Positions 16,122-24,850 of a DNA stretch of 64,000 bases are shown piece by piece (the first letter of the stretch is position 1; each line of letters starts with the position of its first letter). A program made the position numbers and the translations under genes. The notes below the pieces were generated by a model. That model ran no database searches, had not been told where the DNA came from, and saw nothing but the letters and a program-made list of their open reading frames with translations. The DNA is from Enterococcaceae bacterium (GTDB taxonomy: Bacteria > Bacillota > Bacilli > Lactobacillales > Enterococcaceae), in contig JALCOL010000001.1 of the NCBI GenBank assembly GCA_022649665.1, positions 62,001-126,000 of the forward strand, written 5' to 3'.

Positions 16122-17237
16122 ATGAAGATTCTGCAAGTAGCACCCGTTTCCAACCGCTTCAACGCCTTTTTGCTCCCGCATCTTAAAGCATTGGAGAGCG
16201 ACGGATATGAAATCGAATTGGCTTGTGCAACAAAAGAGCCGCTCGATCCCGCCATTGCTCATCTTCGGCAGCATGAGATCGCTTTTGACCATGTTCCGGC
16301 TTCCAGGAAAAATAATCAAGCGTTTCAAGAAATGAAGCGGCTGATCGGCCGAGAAAATTTTGATATGATCCATACGTATACGCCGACGGTTTCCGCGATC
16401 ACGCGGATCGCAGCTCAAAAGTCGCAGGCGACGATCCTTTATACGCCGGAAGGATTTGATTTTTATCAAGGCTGCCCGCGGCGAAATCGGATGCTGGCTT
16501 ATCCGGTCGAAAAGTGGCTGGCGCAAACGACTGATATTTTGATCACTTTTACCCAAGAGGATTATGAAGCCGCCCAAGCTTTGCCGCTGCGGCGCGGCGG
16601 CGAAGTGTGCCGGATCGAGGGGTTGGGGATCGAGATTTCTGATGATGCCGATCCGAAAAAAAGGAAGGCACTCATGGAACAGTTCAGTCTGTCCGAGAAG
16701 GATGAAGTATTGATTTTTGCGGCGGAGCTGAGCGAACAAAAAAATCAGCGGATGCTGATCAATATGATGGAGATCCTGCTGCAGTATAAGCCGCGCACAT
16801 GTTTGTTCCTATTAGGTGAAGGACCGAAAAAAGCGGAGTATCAAGCACTGATCCGTCAGAAAAAACTAGCAACACGTATCTTTTTGCCGGGACAGCCAAA
16901 AGAAGTCGCGCCCTTTTTACAATTAGCAGATCTCGTAGTCTCCTCTTCCAAACAAGAGGGGATGCCGGTCAGCATCATGGAAGCTTTAGCGCACGGAAAG
17001 CCCGTCGTCGCGACGCGTGTCAGAGGGCATACCGATGTCATCCAGCAGCCGGGCGTCGGCAAACTTGTGGCGAGTGAAGAAGAAATGGTCGAAGCAGTTA
17101 TTCGCATTTTGGACCATCCGGAGAATTATCACGGCTTTCTGCCGGAAAAATTTTCGACGGAAGCCGTCGTTGCCGAAACAAGAAAAATCTATTGCAGCGC
17201 CAAAAGCAAAGTATTGGACATGCGGAAATCAGGATAA
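16122..17237 (+). CDS. Glycosyltransferase family 4 protein
   Basis: A 371-residue GT-B fold enzyme that transfers a sugar from a nucleotide-sugar donor, probably at the inner face of the membrane for surface polysaccharide. The N-domain begins MKILQVAPVSNRFNAFLLPH. The C-domain has the donor-site E-x7-E motif in SKQEGMPVSIMEALAHGKPVVAT. ATG 16122 is chosen because a strong GGAGGAGAGGAGG precedes it; the longer frame from 15951 has a non-homologous basic leader. It is followed by an acyltransferase-like gene starting 29 bp after its stop, so the two probably build or modify one surface glycan. Confidence 0.82.
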   Translation: MKILQVAPVSNRFNAFLLPHLKALESDGYEIELACATKEPLDPAIAHLRQHEIAFDHVPASRKNNQAFQEMKRLIGRENFDMIHTYTPTVSAITRIAAQKSQATILYTPEGFDFYQGCPRRNRMLAYPVEKWLAQTTDILITFTQEDYEAAQALPLRRGGEVCRIEGLGIEISDDADPKKRKALMEQFSLSEKDEVLIFAAELSEQKNQRMLINMMEILLQYKPRTCLFLLGEGPKKAEYQALIRQKKLATRIFLPGQPKEVAPFLQLADLVVSSSKQEGMPVSIMEALAHGKPVVATRVRGHTDVIQQPGVGKLVASEEEMVEAVIRILDHPENYHGFLPEKFSTEAVVAETRKIYCSAKSKVLDMRKSG

Positions 17238-17266
17238 GAGACACCTTGGAAAGGGGGCAGCGGGAA

Positions 17267-18256
17267 ATGGATATTTATTTCGATAAGAATTACGGGAAAT
17301 TATGGGAGAAAATCGAAGGCGGAGAAGCCGTCAATTATTATCATGAAAGCGATCTGGGAAAGATCAGCTATTCCTTTATTAAACGGCGCCTGCCGCAAAT
17401 GATCGATCAGCAGCAATATTTCGATATCATCACTCCCTACGGATACAGCGGACCTTGGATCTGTGCCTGCAAAGGCCGGCGGGAAGCACTGATCGAGGAG
17501 TTCAATCAAGAATTTTTACAATACTGCCAAAAAGAACGGATCGTTTCGGAATTCGTCCGTTTCCACCCGCTGCTCAAAAACCATCAAGAGTTCGCGCCGA
17601 TGTTTCACCCGGAAGAGCGCTGCAAAACAGTGGGGATCCAAGTTCGACCGAGCAGAACGATCGCCGCAGAGTTTTCGAAGATCTGCCAAGCGCGGTTTCG
17701 CAAAGCGCAGCATGCGGGATTTGACGTTTCACTTATTCATCCGGTGAAAGATCTTTCACAATTTGGCTGGTTTTATCGCGAACAAATGCGGCTGGCTGGT
17801 GCGGCAGATTGGTATATTTTTGATGATGAGCATTTCGAAAAAATGGTCGAGTTGTATGGGGAGCATCTTTTGCTGATCAAAGTTGTGAAAGCGGATCAAA
17901 TCATTGGGATGCAGCTCGCTTTCGTTTGGGAAAAGTGGATGCACATCCATCTCTCCTGCTGCCGCCGCGGCAATAAAAACTGGATCAGCCCCTATATTTA
18001 TATGCTGGGCCTAGCTGCAGAATGGGCGGAACGAAATGAGATCGCGGTGATCCACTTGGGCGGCGGTCTCGAAAATGGCGAAAGCGACTGCATGTATCAA
18101 ACGAAAAAGAAATTGACGCATCAAGGGCTTTACGACTTCTTCGTCGCAAAGCGGATCCATCTTCCGGCGATTTATCACGAACTGTGTCAAAAAGCCGGCG
18201 TGCAGGACATGGGGGATTATTTCCCGATTTATCGGCCGATCAAAGTGCGCTACTAA
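17267..18256 (+). CDS. GNAT/FemAB-like acyltransferase
   Basis: A 329-residue protein of the FemAB/BioF2-like GNAT group. The N-terminal half resembles the FemAB acceptor lobe (FDIITPYGYSGPW near residues 60-75, a well-known motif in peptidoglycan- or glycan-modifying members). The C-terminal half has a GNAT-like segment with VVKADQIIGMQLAF and a late YQTKKKLT. It likely adds an acyl or aminoacyl group to a cell-surface sugar or peptide. AAGGGGGC lies 8 bases before ATG 17267. Cotranscribed with the upstream glycosyltransferase. Cys-rich in places (SCCRRG). Confidence 0.7.
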   Translation: MDIYFDKNYGKLWEKIEGGEAVNYYHESDLGKISYSFIKRRLPQMIDQQQYFDIITPYGYSGPWICACKGRREALIEEFNQEFLQYCQKERIVSEFVRFHPLLKNHQEFAPMFHPEERCKTVGIQVRPSRTIAAEFSKICQARFRKAQHAGFDVSLIHPVKDLSQFGWFYREQMRLAGAADWYIFDDEHFEKMVELYGEHLLLIKVVKADQIIGMQLAFVWEKWMHIHLSCCRRGNKNWISPYIYMLGLAAEWAERNEIAVIHLGGGLENGESDCMYQTKKKLTHQGLYDFFVAKRIHLPAIYHELCQKAGVQDMGDYFPIYRPIKVRY

Positions 18257-18270
18257 AGGACCTGCTTTGT

Positions 18271-18300
18271 TTGCGAAAAGGTCTGCACCTGCTCTACAAT
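18271..18300 (+). promoter_or_regulatory. Promoter for the M20 deacylase gene
   Basis: TTGCGA (18271-18276), an 18-bp spacer and TACAAT (18295-18300), 21 bp before the ATG. Confidence 0.6.
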
Positions 18301-18321
18301 GAGAAAAAGGGGGCAGGTGTG

Positions 18322-19461
18322 ATGGAGAAAAGTGAAAAAATCAGGATCCTGCAAGATCTGATCAAAATTCCTTCGGTGAACGGCAAAGAAGCAGAAGTCG
18401 CCGATTACTTAGCCAAGCTGTTTGCAAAATACGGAATTTCTTCGAAAAGAATCGTTTTTGAACCAGGCCGCGATAATCTCATCGCGGAATTGAAAAGCGG
18501 CCGCGGCAAAAAAGTATTAGGGATCGCGGGACACCTGGATGTCGTTGCTGCTGGAGATGACAAGCTCTGGAAATATCCGCCGTTCAGCGCACAGATCGAT
18601 GGGAACCGCTTGTACGGCCGCGGCTCGACTGACATGAAAAGCGGATTGGCAGCACTTGCGATCGCGCTCATCGAACTGGTTGAGAAAAAGACGCCATTGA
18701 ATGGGACACTTCGTTTTATGGGGACAGTCGGCGAAGAGGTCGGCGAGCTCGGGGCTGGACAACTCACAAAGATGGGCTATGCAGACGATTTGGCTGGACT
18801 TTTGATCGGCGAGCCGACGAATGATAATTTAGCTTACACGCATATGGGATCACTTAATTATTCGGTCCTCTCGCATGGTAAAGAAGCGCACAGTTCGATG
18901 CCGCGGGAAGGCTTCAATGCGATCGATCATTTGAATGAATTCATCACTCGTGCCAATCAAGCAATGCAGAAAGTCGCTGAGAAATATCAAGATCCGGCAC
19001 TGGGGCACACGATCCACAATGTGACGATGATCCAAGGCGGCACGCAAGTCAACAGTATTCCCGGATCTGCCGCACTAAAAGCTAATATCCGCACGATCCC
19101 CGAATTCGGCAACGAAAAGGTCATCGCACTCCTCAAAAAAATCACGAATGAACTAAATGAGCACGCGGCTTACAAGCTCGAACTCCATGTCGATTATGAC
19201 AAGATCCCTGTCCAAGCCGATAAAAATTCTTCCTTGATCCGGACGATCCAGCGACAATTTTCAAAGCCGCTGCCGCTCATCGGAATCTCCGCTACAACTG
19301 ACGCGGCAGAGTTTACAAAAGCCCCGCATCCGTTTGATCTGGTCGTTTTTGGGCCGGGGATACCGACGCTGCCGCATCAAATAAATGAGTACGTCGAGAT
19401 CGATAATTATTTGGCAATGATCGAGAAATATCAAGATATTTTTGCAGACTATTTAAAGTAG
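18322..19461 (+). CDS. M20 family metallo-deacylase (ArgE/DapE-like)
   Basis: A 379-residue cytosolic zinc hydrolase. Co-catalytic metal ligands are visible as H71 and D104 (AGHLDV with D73; GRGSTDMKSG), the general base and ligand pair E138/E139 (GEEVGE), the GEPTND segment near 165 and a final His in PHQINEYVEI. The dimerisation lid domain spans about 180-290. Members annotated ArgE or DapE are abundant in lactic acid bacteria, where many act as N-acyl amino acid or dipeptide deacylases, so exact substrate is open. The start is ATG 18322 with GGGGGCAGG upstream. Confidence 0.85.
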   Translation: MEKSEKIRILQDLIKIPSVNGKEAEVADYLAKLFAKYGISSKRIVFEPGRDNLIAELKSGRGKKVLGIAGHLDVVAAGDDKLWKYPPFSAQIDGNRLYGRGSTDMKSGLAALAIALIELVEKKTPLNGTLRFMGTVGEEVGELGAGQLTKMGYADDLAGLLIGEPTNDNLAYTHMGSLNYSVLSHGKEAHSSMPREGFNAIDHLNEFITRANQAMQKVAEKYQDPALGHTIHNVTMIQGGTQVNSIPGSAALKANIRTIPEFGNEKVIALLKKITNELNEHAAYKLELHVDYDKIPVQADKNSSLIRTIQRQFSKPLPLIGISATTDAAEFTKAPHPFDLVVFGPGIPTLPHQINEYVEIDNYLAMIEKYQDIFADYLK

Positions 19462-19484
19462 GATACGTGAAGAGGATTTTAGAA

Positions 19485-19525
19485 AAGTGCTCAATTTCAA
19501 TAAATAAGAAGAAAAGTCCGAAAAT
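19485..19525 (-). repeat. Fragment of the dispersed repeat
   Basis: AAGTGCTCAATTTCAATAAA followed by TAAGAAGAAAAGTCCGAAAATA is the inverted-orientation edge of the repeat seen in full at 56155-56330 (AAGTGTCCAGCTTC...GAAATAAGAAGAAAAATCCG). It is joined directly to a terminator hairpin. Confidence 0.7.
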
Positions 19526-19563
19526 AGGGGGCTGTGACAAGAATTTTTGTCACAGCCCCCTAT
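19524..19563. terminator. Bidirectional terminator between M20 and RpiR genes
   Basis: Perfect stem AGGGGGCTGTGACAA with TTGTCACAGCCCCCT around GAATTT, in the space between converging genes. T-rich flanks are better on the minus-strand side (ATTTTCGG). Confidence 0.85.
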
Positions 19564-19598
19564 TTGCATGGCGAGTATCGTAAAAGTAATTTTTGCCT

Positions 19599-20417
19599 TT
19601 AGTCCAAGCTTTTGTCTAGAATCGAACGCAGTACTTTTTCACGAAGTTCAAGTGTATCGATATGATTATGAATTTCAAAAGCACGGATCAAAAGATCGCA
19701 GAGGAATAATTGGGATACTTTTCCGGCGAGCGAAGCGCCGTTAAAAAATTCTTCGATCGCTGTTTGCAAAACGATATCAGCGAGTTGGGCGATCGGCGAA
19801 AGCAGGTAATTGGTGATCGCAATGATTTTCACCTGATTTTTTTGAGCGATCTTCAGCGAATCATAGGTGTCTTTTGTTTTGCCCGAAAGCGAAAGGCCGA
19901 TCACTAAATCGCTGGGGGAAAGCAGAGAGGCGACTTGGGCTTGAAAATGCGGATCACTGATGGCATGCGCTTGGACGCCGACGCGTAAAAACATTGCTTC
20001 AAGGTCATTACCGGTATTGCCGCTCGAACCCACCCCAAAAATATAAATTTTCTCTGCCTTGCCGATCAAATGGACGGCTTTTTTTAACTGCGCAATATCA
20101 AGGAGACGCTGGGTCATGGTGAGTGCTTCTTGGATGCTTTGGGTACTTTTATCCGCAAAATTTTGTTCTTTTTCACTGTGGTTCTTTTCGCTGAAGTCTT
20201 CTTTTGCCAGTTCGATTTTCAGATCGGCGAAGCCGTTGAATCCTAGTTTTTGGCAAAAGCGGACGATCGTCGCGTCACCCACCGCGGCGCCTTCTTTGAC
20301 TTCTGTCATTGTGCTGTAGATTACTTTTTCTCCCAGCGACAATAGATAATCAGCGACCTTTTTTTCAGACTTTGTCAGGTCGTGCAAATGTTCTTGGATC
20401 AAATAATTTAGTTTCAT
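19599..20417 (-). CDS. MurR/RpiR family regulator of the adjacent nan-type operon
   Basis: A 272-residue regulator with an N-terminal HTH_6 domain (about 1-77, with VGDATIVRFCQKLGFNGFADLK as recognition segment) and a C-terminal SIS sugar-phosphate-binding domain (about 110-240, with IFGVGSSGNTGND and GLSLSGKTKDT). Divergent from nanE-PTS; the SIS domain likely binds ManNAc-6-P or GlcNAc-6-P. ATG 20417 follows AAGGAGCC. Its own promoter probably uses TATACT (minus strand, 20450-20455). Confidence 0.85.
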   Translation of the reverse strand: MKLNYLIQEHLHDLTKSEKKVADYLLSLGEKVIYSTMTEVKEGAAVGDATIVRFCQKLGFNGFADLKIELAKEDFSEKNHSEKEQNFADKSTQSIQEALTMTQRLLDIAQLKKAVHLIGKAEKIYIFGVGSSGNTGNDLEAMFLRVGVQAHAISDPHFQAQVASLLSPSDLVIGLSLSGKTKDTYDSLKIAQKNQVKIIAITNYLLSPIAQLADIVLQTAIEEFFNGASLAGKVSQLFLCDLLIRAFEIHNHIDTLELREKVLRSILDKSLD

Positions 20418-20484
20418 TGACCGGCTCCTTCTAAGTAGTTTCTGTCTAAAGTATACGCTAAAGAAAAATTTTTTTCAGTTGCTA

Positions 20485-20513
20485 TTTACAGAGATGAAAG
20501 CGCATGCTATATT
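20485..20513 (+). promoter_or_regulatory. Promoter of nanE-PTS operon with overlapping cre-like site
   Basis: TTTACA (20485-20490), a 17-bp spacer and TATATT (20508-20513) with an extended TG at 20505-20506. The spacer contains TGAAAGCGCATGCT (20495-20508), which fits the CcpA cre consensus except at the last base, suggesting carbon catabolite repression. Confidence 0.65.
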
Positions 20514-20515
20514 TG

Positions 20516-20536
20516 TTTTGGAGAAAAACTCCAAAA
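20516..20536. promoter_or_regulatory. Probable RpiR operator (perfect inverted repeat)
   Basis: TTTTGGAG (20516-20523), AAAAA, CTCCAAAA (20529-20536): a perfect 8-bp inverted repeat immediately downstream of the -10 element of the nanE promoter, where repressor binding would block transcription. Confidence 0.65.
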
Positions 20537-20563
20537 TATAAATAATACGGAGGTAAATTGGAG

Positions 20564-21256
20564 ATGGAGAAAGAACGATTTTTGGAAATGATCAAAGAAG
20601 GGCTGATCGTCTCCTGTCAAGCGCTCCCAGGAGAGCCGCTTTATACCGAAAGCGGCGGGGTCATGCCGCTCTTAGCACTTGCGGCTGAAGAGGGCGGCGC
20701 AGTCGGGATCCGTGCCAATTCTGTCCGAGACATTTTGGAGATCAAAGAAAAAGTCAGTTTGCCGATGATCGGGATCATTAAAAAGGACTATCCGCCAGAA
20801 GCGCCGTACATCACACCGACGATGAAAGAAGTTGATGAGCTGGCAGCGGCGGGTGTCGAAGTGATCGCACTTGATTGTACATTGCGCAAACGGCATGACG
20901 GTTTGACGATCAACGCATTCATTCAGCAAGTCAAAGAAAAGTATCCTGCGCAGCTTTTGATGGCTGACATCGCCACTTTTCAAGAAGGGAAAAACGCATT
21001 TGAAGCGGGCGTCGATTTTGTCGGTACGACGCTGAGCGGCTATACCGCAGAATCACAAGGCGTACCAGGACCAAATCTTGAATTGATCAAAAATTTAGTG
21101 GATGCCGGAGTCTCGGTGATCGCTGAAGGTCAAATCCACACCCCTGAGCAGGCAAAGGTGATCCAGGCAATGGGAGTCAAGGGAATCGTTGTCGGCGGAG
21201 CGATCACACGTCCGAAAGAGATCACAGAACGCTTTGCTGCTGCCTTGAAAAAATAA
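20564..21256 (+). CDS. nanE: N-acylglucosamine-6-phosphate 2-epimerase (NanE)
   Basis: A 230-residue TIM-barrel enzyme converting ManNAc-6-phosphate to GlcNAc-6-phosphate. Family motifs are evident: an N-terminal [14 protein letters not shown], the catalytic-Lys strand [10 protein letters not shown], then ALDCTLRKR, the phosphate-binding [24 protein letters not shown] and [12 protein letters not shown] prefer ATG 20564 (10 bases after GGAGG); TTG 20558 is only 4 bases from it. First gene of nanE-EIIBC-EIIA. No neuraminate lyase (nanA) or ManNAc kinase is adjacent, so ManNAc entering by PTS is the simplest supply. Confidence 0.93.
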   Translation: MEKERFLEMIKEGLIVSCQALPGEPLYTESGGVMPLLALAAEEGGAVGIRANSVRDILEIKEKVSLPMIGIIKKDYPPEAPYITPTMKEVDELAAAGVEVIALDCTLRKRHDGLTINAFIQQVKEKYPAQLLMADIATFQEGKNAFEAGVDFVGTTLSGYTAESQGVPGPNLELIKNLVDAGVSVIAEGQIHTPEQAKVIQAMGVKGIVVGGAITRPKEITERFAAALKK

Positions 21257-21268
21257 GGAGGGAAATCA

Positions 21269-22774
21269 ATGTTTAAAAAATTTTCACAACTGGGGCGCGC
21301 TTTTATGCTGCCGATCGCGATTCTGCCGGCTGCCGGCCTTTTGCTGGGCCTTGGCGGAGCGCTGACGAACAAAAGTGCTGTCGCTGCGTATCCGTTTCTG
21401 AATCAAGGCTGGCTGCAGACGATCTTAAGCGTGATGAGTTTTGCCGGAAACGCTGTTTTTGTTAATTTAGCACTGATTTTTGCGATCGGGATCGCGGTCG
21501 GCTTAGCAAAAGGCGATAAAGGGACCGCAGGACTTGCTGGCGGGGTCGCTTTTCTCGTGTACACCGCAACGATCAGCGGACTTTTGGAATTATTTTCTCC
21601 AAAAGGCGCGACGATCGATACCGGGGTCGTTGGCTCGATCGTGATCGGCGGGACGGTCGCTTTCTTGCATAATCGCTACCGGAAGATCGAACTGCCGCCA
21701 TTTTTAGGATTTTTCGGCGGATCGCGCTTCATCCCGATCGTTTCCTCTTTTGCTGCAATTATTATCGGCGCGTTCTTTTATATGATTTGGCCGCCGATCC
21801 AAGATGGACTGGTGATCGTGGGACATCAAATCGCAAAAATGGGCAGTATCGGAACATTCTTTTATGGATTTTTGCTGCGGTTGACGGGGGCAGTTGGGCT
21901 TCACCATACGATCTATCCGCTTTTCTGGTATACATCGCTTGGCGGGACAGAAGTCGTTGCCGGAAAAACGATCCAAGGCGCACAAAATATTTTCTTTGCA
22001 CAGCTTGCTGATCCAAACCACCGCGGTTTGTTTACTTACGGCACGCGATTTTTTGCCGGTCGCTTTGCGACAATGATGTTCGGTTTGCCGGCTGCTTGTT
22101 TAGCAATGTATCGGGCGATCCCTAAGAAAAATCGCGAAAAAAACGGCGGATTATATTTCAGCGGAGCGCTGACTTCCTTTTTGACAGGGATCACCGAACC
22201 AGTCGAATATATGTTTTTATTCGTAGCACCCTGGCTTTATGTGATCCATGCATTTTTAGATGGCTTATCCTTTTTCTTTGCTGATATAATGAATATAAGA
22301 ATCGGAAACTCTTTTTCGGGCGGATTGATCGATTTCCTGCTGTTCGGCGTTTTGCAAGGGAATGACAAAACGAACTGGATCAAAGTGATTCCGTTCGGGA
22401 TCGCTTGGGCTTTCGTTTATTATTTCGTCTTCAGCTTCTGCATCAAAAAATTCCATGTCGCGATCCCCGGGATGAATGCAGAGGATGAGCTGCCGCAAAC
22501 AGAAGCAGCTTCCGCGCAGCCTTCCACATTAGCAGAGGAGTCGCTGCAAGTGATCGAGGCTTTGGGAGGCGCAAACAATATCGAATCGGTGGCAGCGTGT
22601 GCAACGCGCCTGCGGGTAGCAGTTGCAAATGGGAAAGAGGTGAATCAGCGGGCGATCAAAGACTTGGGAGCAACGGCAGTCTTTGAAGTCCAGGGCGGAA
22701 TTCAGGCGGTATTCGGCGGCAAAGCAGATCTGCTTAGTCAAGAGATCAATCAGATTTTGGGAACGGATGACTAG
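21269..22774 (+). CDS. PTS EIICB, glucose/N-acetylglucosamine family, probably ManNAc-type
   Basis: A 501-residue membrane permease of the phosphotransferase system. The EIIC part (about 1-400) starts FSQLGRAFMLPIAILPAAGLLLG and contains the GLHHTIYPLFWY and GITEPVEYMFLF signatures of the glucose superfamily. The EIIB domain occupies about 425-501, with the phosphorylated Cys444 in ACATRLRV. Starts 12 bp after nanE with AAGGAGGG. Operon context (NanE) argues for N-acetylmannosamine uptake as ManNAc-6-P. Its EIIA is encoded by the next gene. Confidence 0.88.
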   Translation: MFKKFSQLGRAFMLPIAILPAAGLLLGLGGALTNKSAVAAYPFLNQGWLQTILSVMSFAGNAVFVNLALIFAIGIAVGLAKGDKGTAGLAGGVAFLVYTATISGLLELFSPKGATIDTGVVGSIVIGGTVAFLHNRYRKIELPPFLGFFGGSRFIPIVSSFAAIIIGAFFYMIWPPIQDGLVIVGHQIAKMGSIGTFFYGFLLRLTGAVGLHHTIYPLFWYTSLGGTEVVAGKTIQGAQNIFFAQLADPNHRGLFTYGTRFFAGRFATMMFGLPAACLAMYRAIPKKNREKNGGLYFSGALTSFLTGITEPVEYMFLFVAPWLYVIHAFLDGLSFFFADIMNIRIGNSFSGGLIDFLLFGVLQGNDKTNWIKVIPFGIAWAFVYYFVFSFCIKKFHVAIPGMNAEDELPQTEAASAQPSTLAEESLQVIEALGGANNIESVAACATRLRVAVANGKEVNQRAIKDLGATAVFEVQGGIQAVFGGKADLLSQEINQILGTDD

Positions 22775-22785
22775 GAGGAAAAAAG

Positions 22786-23271
22786 ATGTTCGAGAAATTC
22801 AAGAAGAAAAAGACGCTGAATTTGTTTGCACCAGTCGATGGGGAACTGCAAGATCTGACAAAAGTGCCGGATCCGGTCTTCGCGCAAAAAATGATGGGCG
22901 AAGGATTTGCGGTAATGCCCAGTGCGGCGGAGATCTATTCACCTGTTACAGGAGAGGTCACCAGTATTTTTAAAACGAAACATGCGATCAGTTTAAAAAG
23001 TCCCGCGGGGCTTGAAGTATTGGTGCATATCGGACTGGATACGGTTGGATTGAACGGAGGACCTTTTTCGATGGCTGTTAAGGAAGGCGACTCAGTGACG
23101 AAAGATACACTTTTAGCAACGGCGGACTTTGCAGCAATCAAAGAAGCCGGAAAAAACGAGGCCGTGCTGGTCGTTTTGCCGAATGGAAAAGACTTATTGG
23201 ATCAATTTGCTTTGCGCCCGGAAAAAGACGTCGTGCACGGCGAAGAAGTTGCCGATCTGAAACTCAAGTGA
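22786..23271 (+). CDS. PTS EIIA component, glucose type (Crr family)
   Basis: A 161-residue cytosolic phosphocarrier. The two active-site histidines match EIIA-Glc: H66 (FKTKHAISL) and phospho-accepting H81 (VLVHIGLDTVGLNG). The N-terminal APVDGEL and GEGFAVMPS stretches are classic. It relays phosphate from HPr to Cys444 of the EIICB encoded 11 bp upstream. AGGAGG precedes the ATG. Confidence 0.92.
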   Translation: MFEKFKKKKTLNLFAPVDGELQDLTKVPDPVFAQKMMGEGFAVMPSAAEIYSPVTGEVTSIFKTKHAISLKSPAGLEVLVHIGLDTVGLNGGPFSMAVKEGDSVTKDTLLATADFAAIKEAGKNEAVLVVLPNGKDLLDQFALRPEKDVVHGEEVADLKLK

Positions 23272-23295
23272 TCATGAAAAAAGCGGAGGTGTTCA

Positions 23296-23592
23296 ATGAA
23301 TTATGACCAAAAGATAGCAAAACGAAATAATAAAGCGCAGTTCGTTGCGAAAATCGGTCTCGGCATCTCATTTATCATTTCAGCAGGTTTATGGATTGAT
23401 TATTTATTTTTCTATGATTCTACTGTGGGAGCATTTCGGTTGCTGTATTGCTTTTTTTCGGGTTTATTGGGTATTGTATGTGCATTATCTCTAGCAAATA
23501 AAAGATTAAAAACTTGGTTGATCGTCATCAACTGTGTAATAGCTTTTAGTTTCCCAATTCTTTTTTTGATTGCTGCACGACTTGGTTTTTAA
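23296..23592 (+). CDS. Small membrane protein (98 aa), unknown
   Basis: Three predicted transmembrane helices (about residues 18-38, 44-65 and 72-95) after a polar N-terminus rich in Lys/Asn. No family recognised. GCGGAGGTG precedes the ATG, and the gene follows the PTS EIIA by 24 bp, so it could be cotranscribed, but base composition drops to AT-rich here, marking the edge of the island. It ends before a long hairpin terminator. Confidence 0.65.
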   Translation: MNYDQKIAKRNNKAQFVAKIGLGISFIISAGLWIDYLFFYDSTVGAFRLLYCFFSGLLGIVCALSLANKRLKTWLIVINCVIAFSFPILFLIAARLGF

Positions 23593-23642
23593 GCGTTCCT
23601 GCAGCTTATAATCTACAAAGAACTAAAAAACATCTAGTAATT

Positions 23643-23693
23643 AAACAAGATCTGTAAAACATTGATATTGAATGTTTTACAGATCTTGTTTTC
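23643..23693 (+). terminator. Strong intrinsic terminator with 21-bp perfect stem
   Basis: A perfect inverted repeat: left arm 23643-23663, 7-nt loop GATATTG, right arm 23671-23691, ending in TTGTTTT. It ends the nan-PTS transcript (or the 98-aa gene). Confidence 0.85.
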
Positions 23694-23954
23694 TAATGTC
23701 TATAATATACAAACCAAGACAAATACGGAATATTAAAAAAGCGCTTGCAAAAAAAGAAATAATGGCTTAAACTCAAGTTATGAAAATATTATCAATAAAA
23801 TCATAATAATGAAAATATAACCAAAAAAAACTAACGCTGTCATGGAAAATTTTTGAAGTCTAGTATCAGAATGATTAGTAAGCACCGAGTTGCACAAAGT
23901 GTATGAAGCATCCGTGCATGGTTTTTTATCCGGGGCTGCTTTTCGAGTGATTGT
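23694..23954. other. AT-rich intergenic region without recognised gene
   Basis: This stretch lies between the terminator and the second RpiR gene. It contains AAAAAGCGCTTGCA at about 23738-23751, a half match to the CcpA cre consensus, and no open frame with a ribosome site. The last 70 bp are less AT-rich and might be the remnant of something older; nothing identifiable. Confidence 0.5.
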
Positions 23955-24767
23955 TCAGAATATATTTCTTTTTAGTAAAACTTTCATCGTTGATTGATAG
24001 TTTTTAGAGTACAATTCTTCATTCAAAAGTAGATAAGTGATGACATCAATCAAGAAAAGTGAGGAAAGTTGATCGTTGAAAAACTTCTCATCAGAAATAT
24101 AAAATGATTGGCTGGTCAAATAAGCATTATTTGCTGTCTTGGCTAGGAAACTATCTTTATGTTTTGTAATTGCTTGTATATTAGCGCCTTGTTTTGCAGC
24201 TATTTTGACAGCTTCAACAATTTCGGAAGTTTCCCCAGAATTAGAAATCACAATTAGCATGTCATCGGCAGATAGTAAACAAGATTGTGCCACCATATTA
24301 TAGCTATCCGTAATACTTTGAGCATTAATTCCCATTCGAGCGAGTCTGACTGAAAATTCAATTGCTGTGAGACCGGAACTTCCAATTCCGATAACCAATA
24401 TTTTTTTTGCCCATTTTATATCAGAAATAAACTGCAATAATTGCTTTTCTTTGATGATTTTACTGGATTCTAATAAAACTTCTTCATAAAAGGAGGTGAT
24501 TGTCGCAATCGAATCGGAAGGCATATCACAATCTCGCAGTTCACCCTCAATTAGAGTTTTGAATTCAATAAAATTTCTGTAATTTAGTCGCTGACAAAAA
24601 CGAGTAATTGTTGAAGGAGATGTCGGGATTTTTTCTGCTAATTCGGTAATGGACAATGGTGCCAGTTCTTTTTCATGACGAAGGACATATGAAGCAACGG
24701 CATGTTCACTTTTAGATAGATTCATTTCAGCTTTTTGTAAGCGCATTCTGAAAGATTGATAATTCAT
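23955..24767 (-). CDS. MurR/RpiR family transcriptional regulator
   Basis: A 270-residue regulator: HTH_6 domain about 1-78 (TSPSTITRFCQRLNYRNFIEFK) and SIS domain about 115-250 (LVIGIGSSGLTAIEFS; VISNSGETSEIVEA). Divergent from the Gfo/Idh-PTS-ROK operon with 83 bp between starts, so it is most likely its regulator, sensing a sugar phosphate made by that PTS. AT-rich codon use sets it apart from the RpiR gene at 19.6 kb, to which it is only distantly similar. Confidence 0.85.
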   Translation of the reverse strand: MNYQSFRMRLQKAEMNLSKSEHAVASYVLRHEKELAPLSITELAEKIPTSPSTITRFCQRLNYRNFIEFKTLIEGELRDCDMPSDSIATITSFYEEVLLESSKIIKEKQLLQFISDIKWAKKILVIGIGSSGLTAIEFSVRLARMGINAQSITDSYNMVAQSCLLSADDMLIVISNSGETSEIVEAVKIAAKQGANIQAITKHKDSFLAKTANNAYLTSQSFYISDEKFFNDQLSSLFLIDVITYLLLNEELYSKNYQSTMKVLLKRNIF

Positions 24768-24850
24768 GTTTTTCTCCTCATATTCCTTTTGTAGATATCG
24801 TAGTATATATAATTTATAAAATCAATAACCAAAAGAAAGGATGAATTTTT

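Noticed and set aside
18285-18321. Possible ribosome-site-masking hairpin (CACCTGC with GCAGGTG) before the M20 gene
   Set aside because: The left arm lies upstream of the expected transcript start from the promoter at 18271-18300, so it would not be in the RNA.
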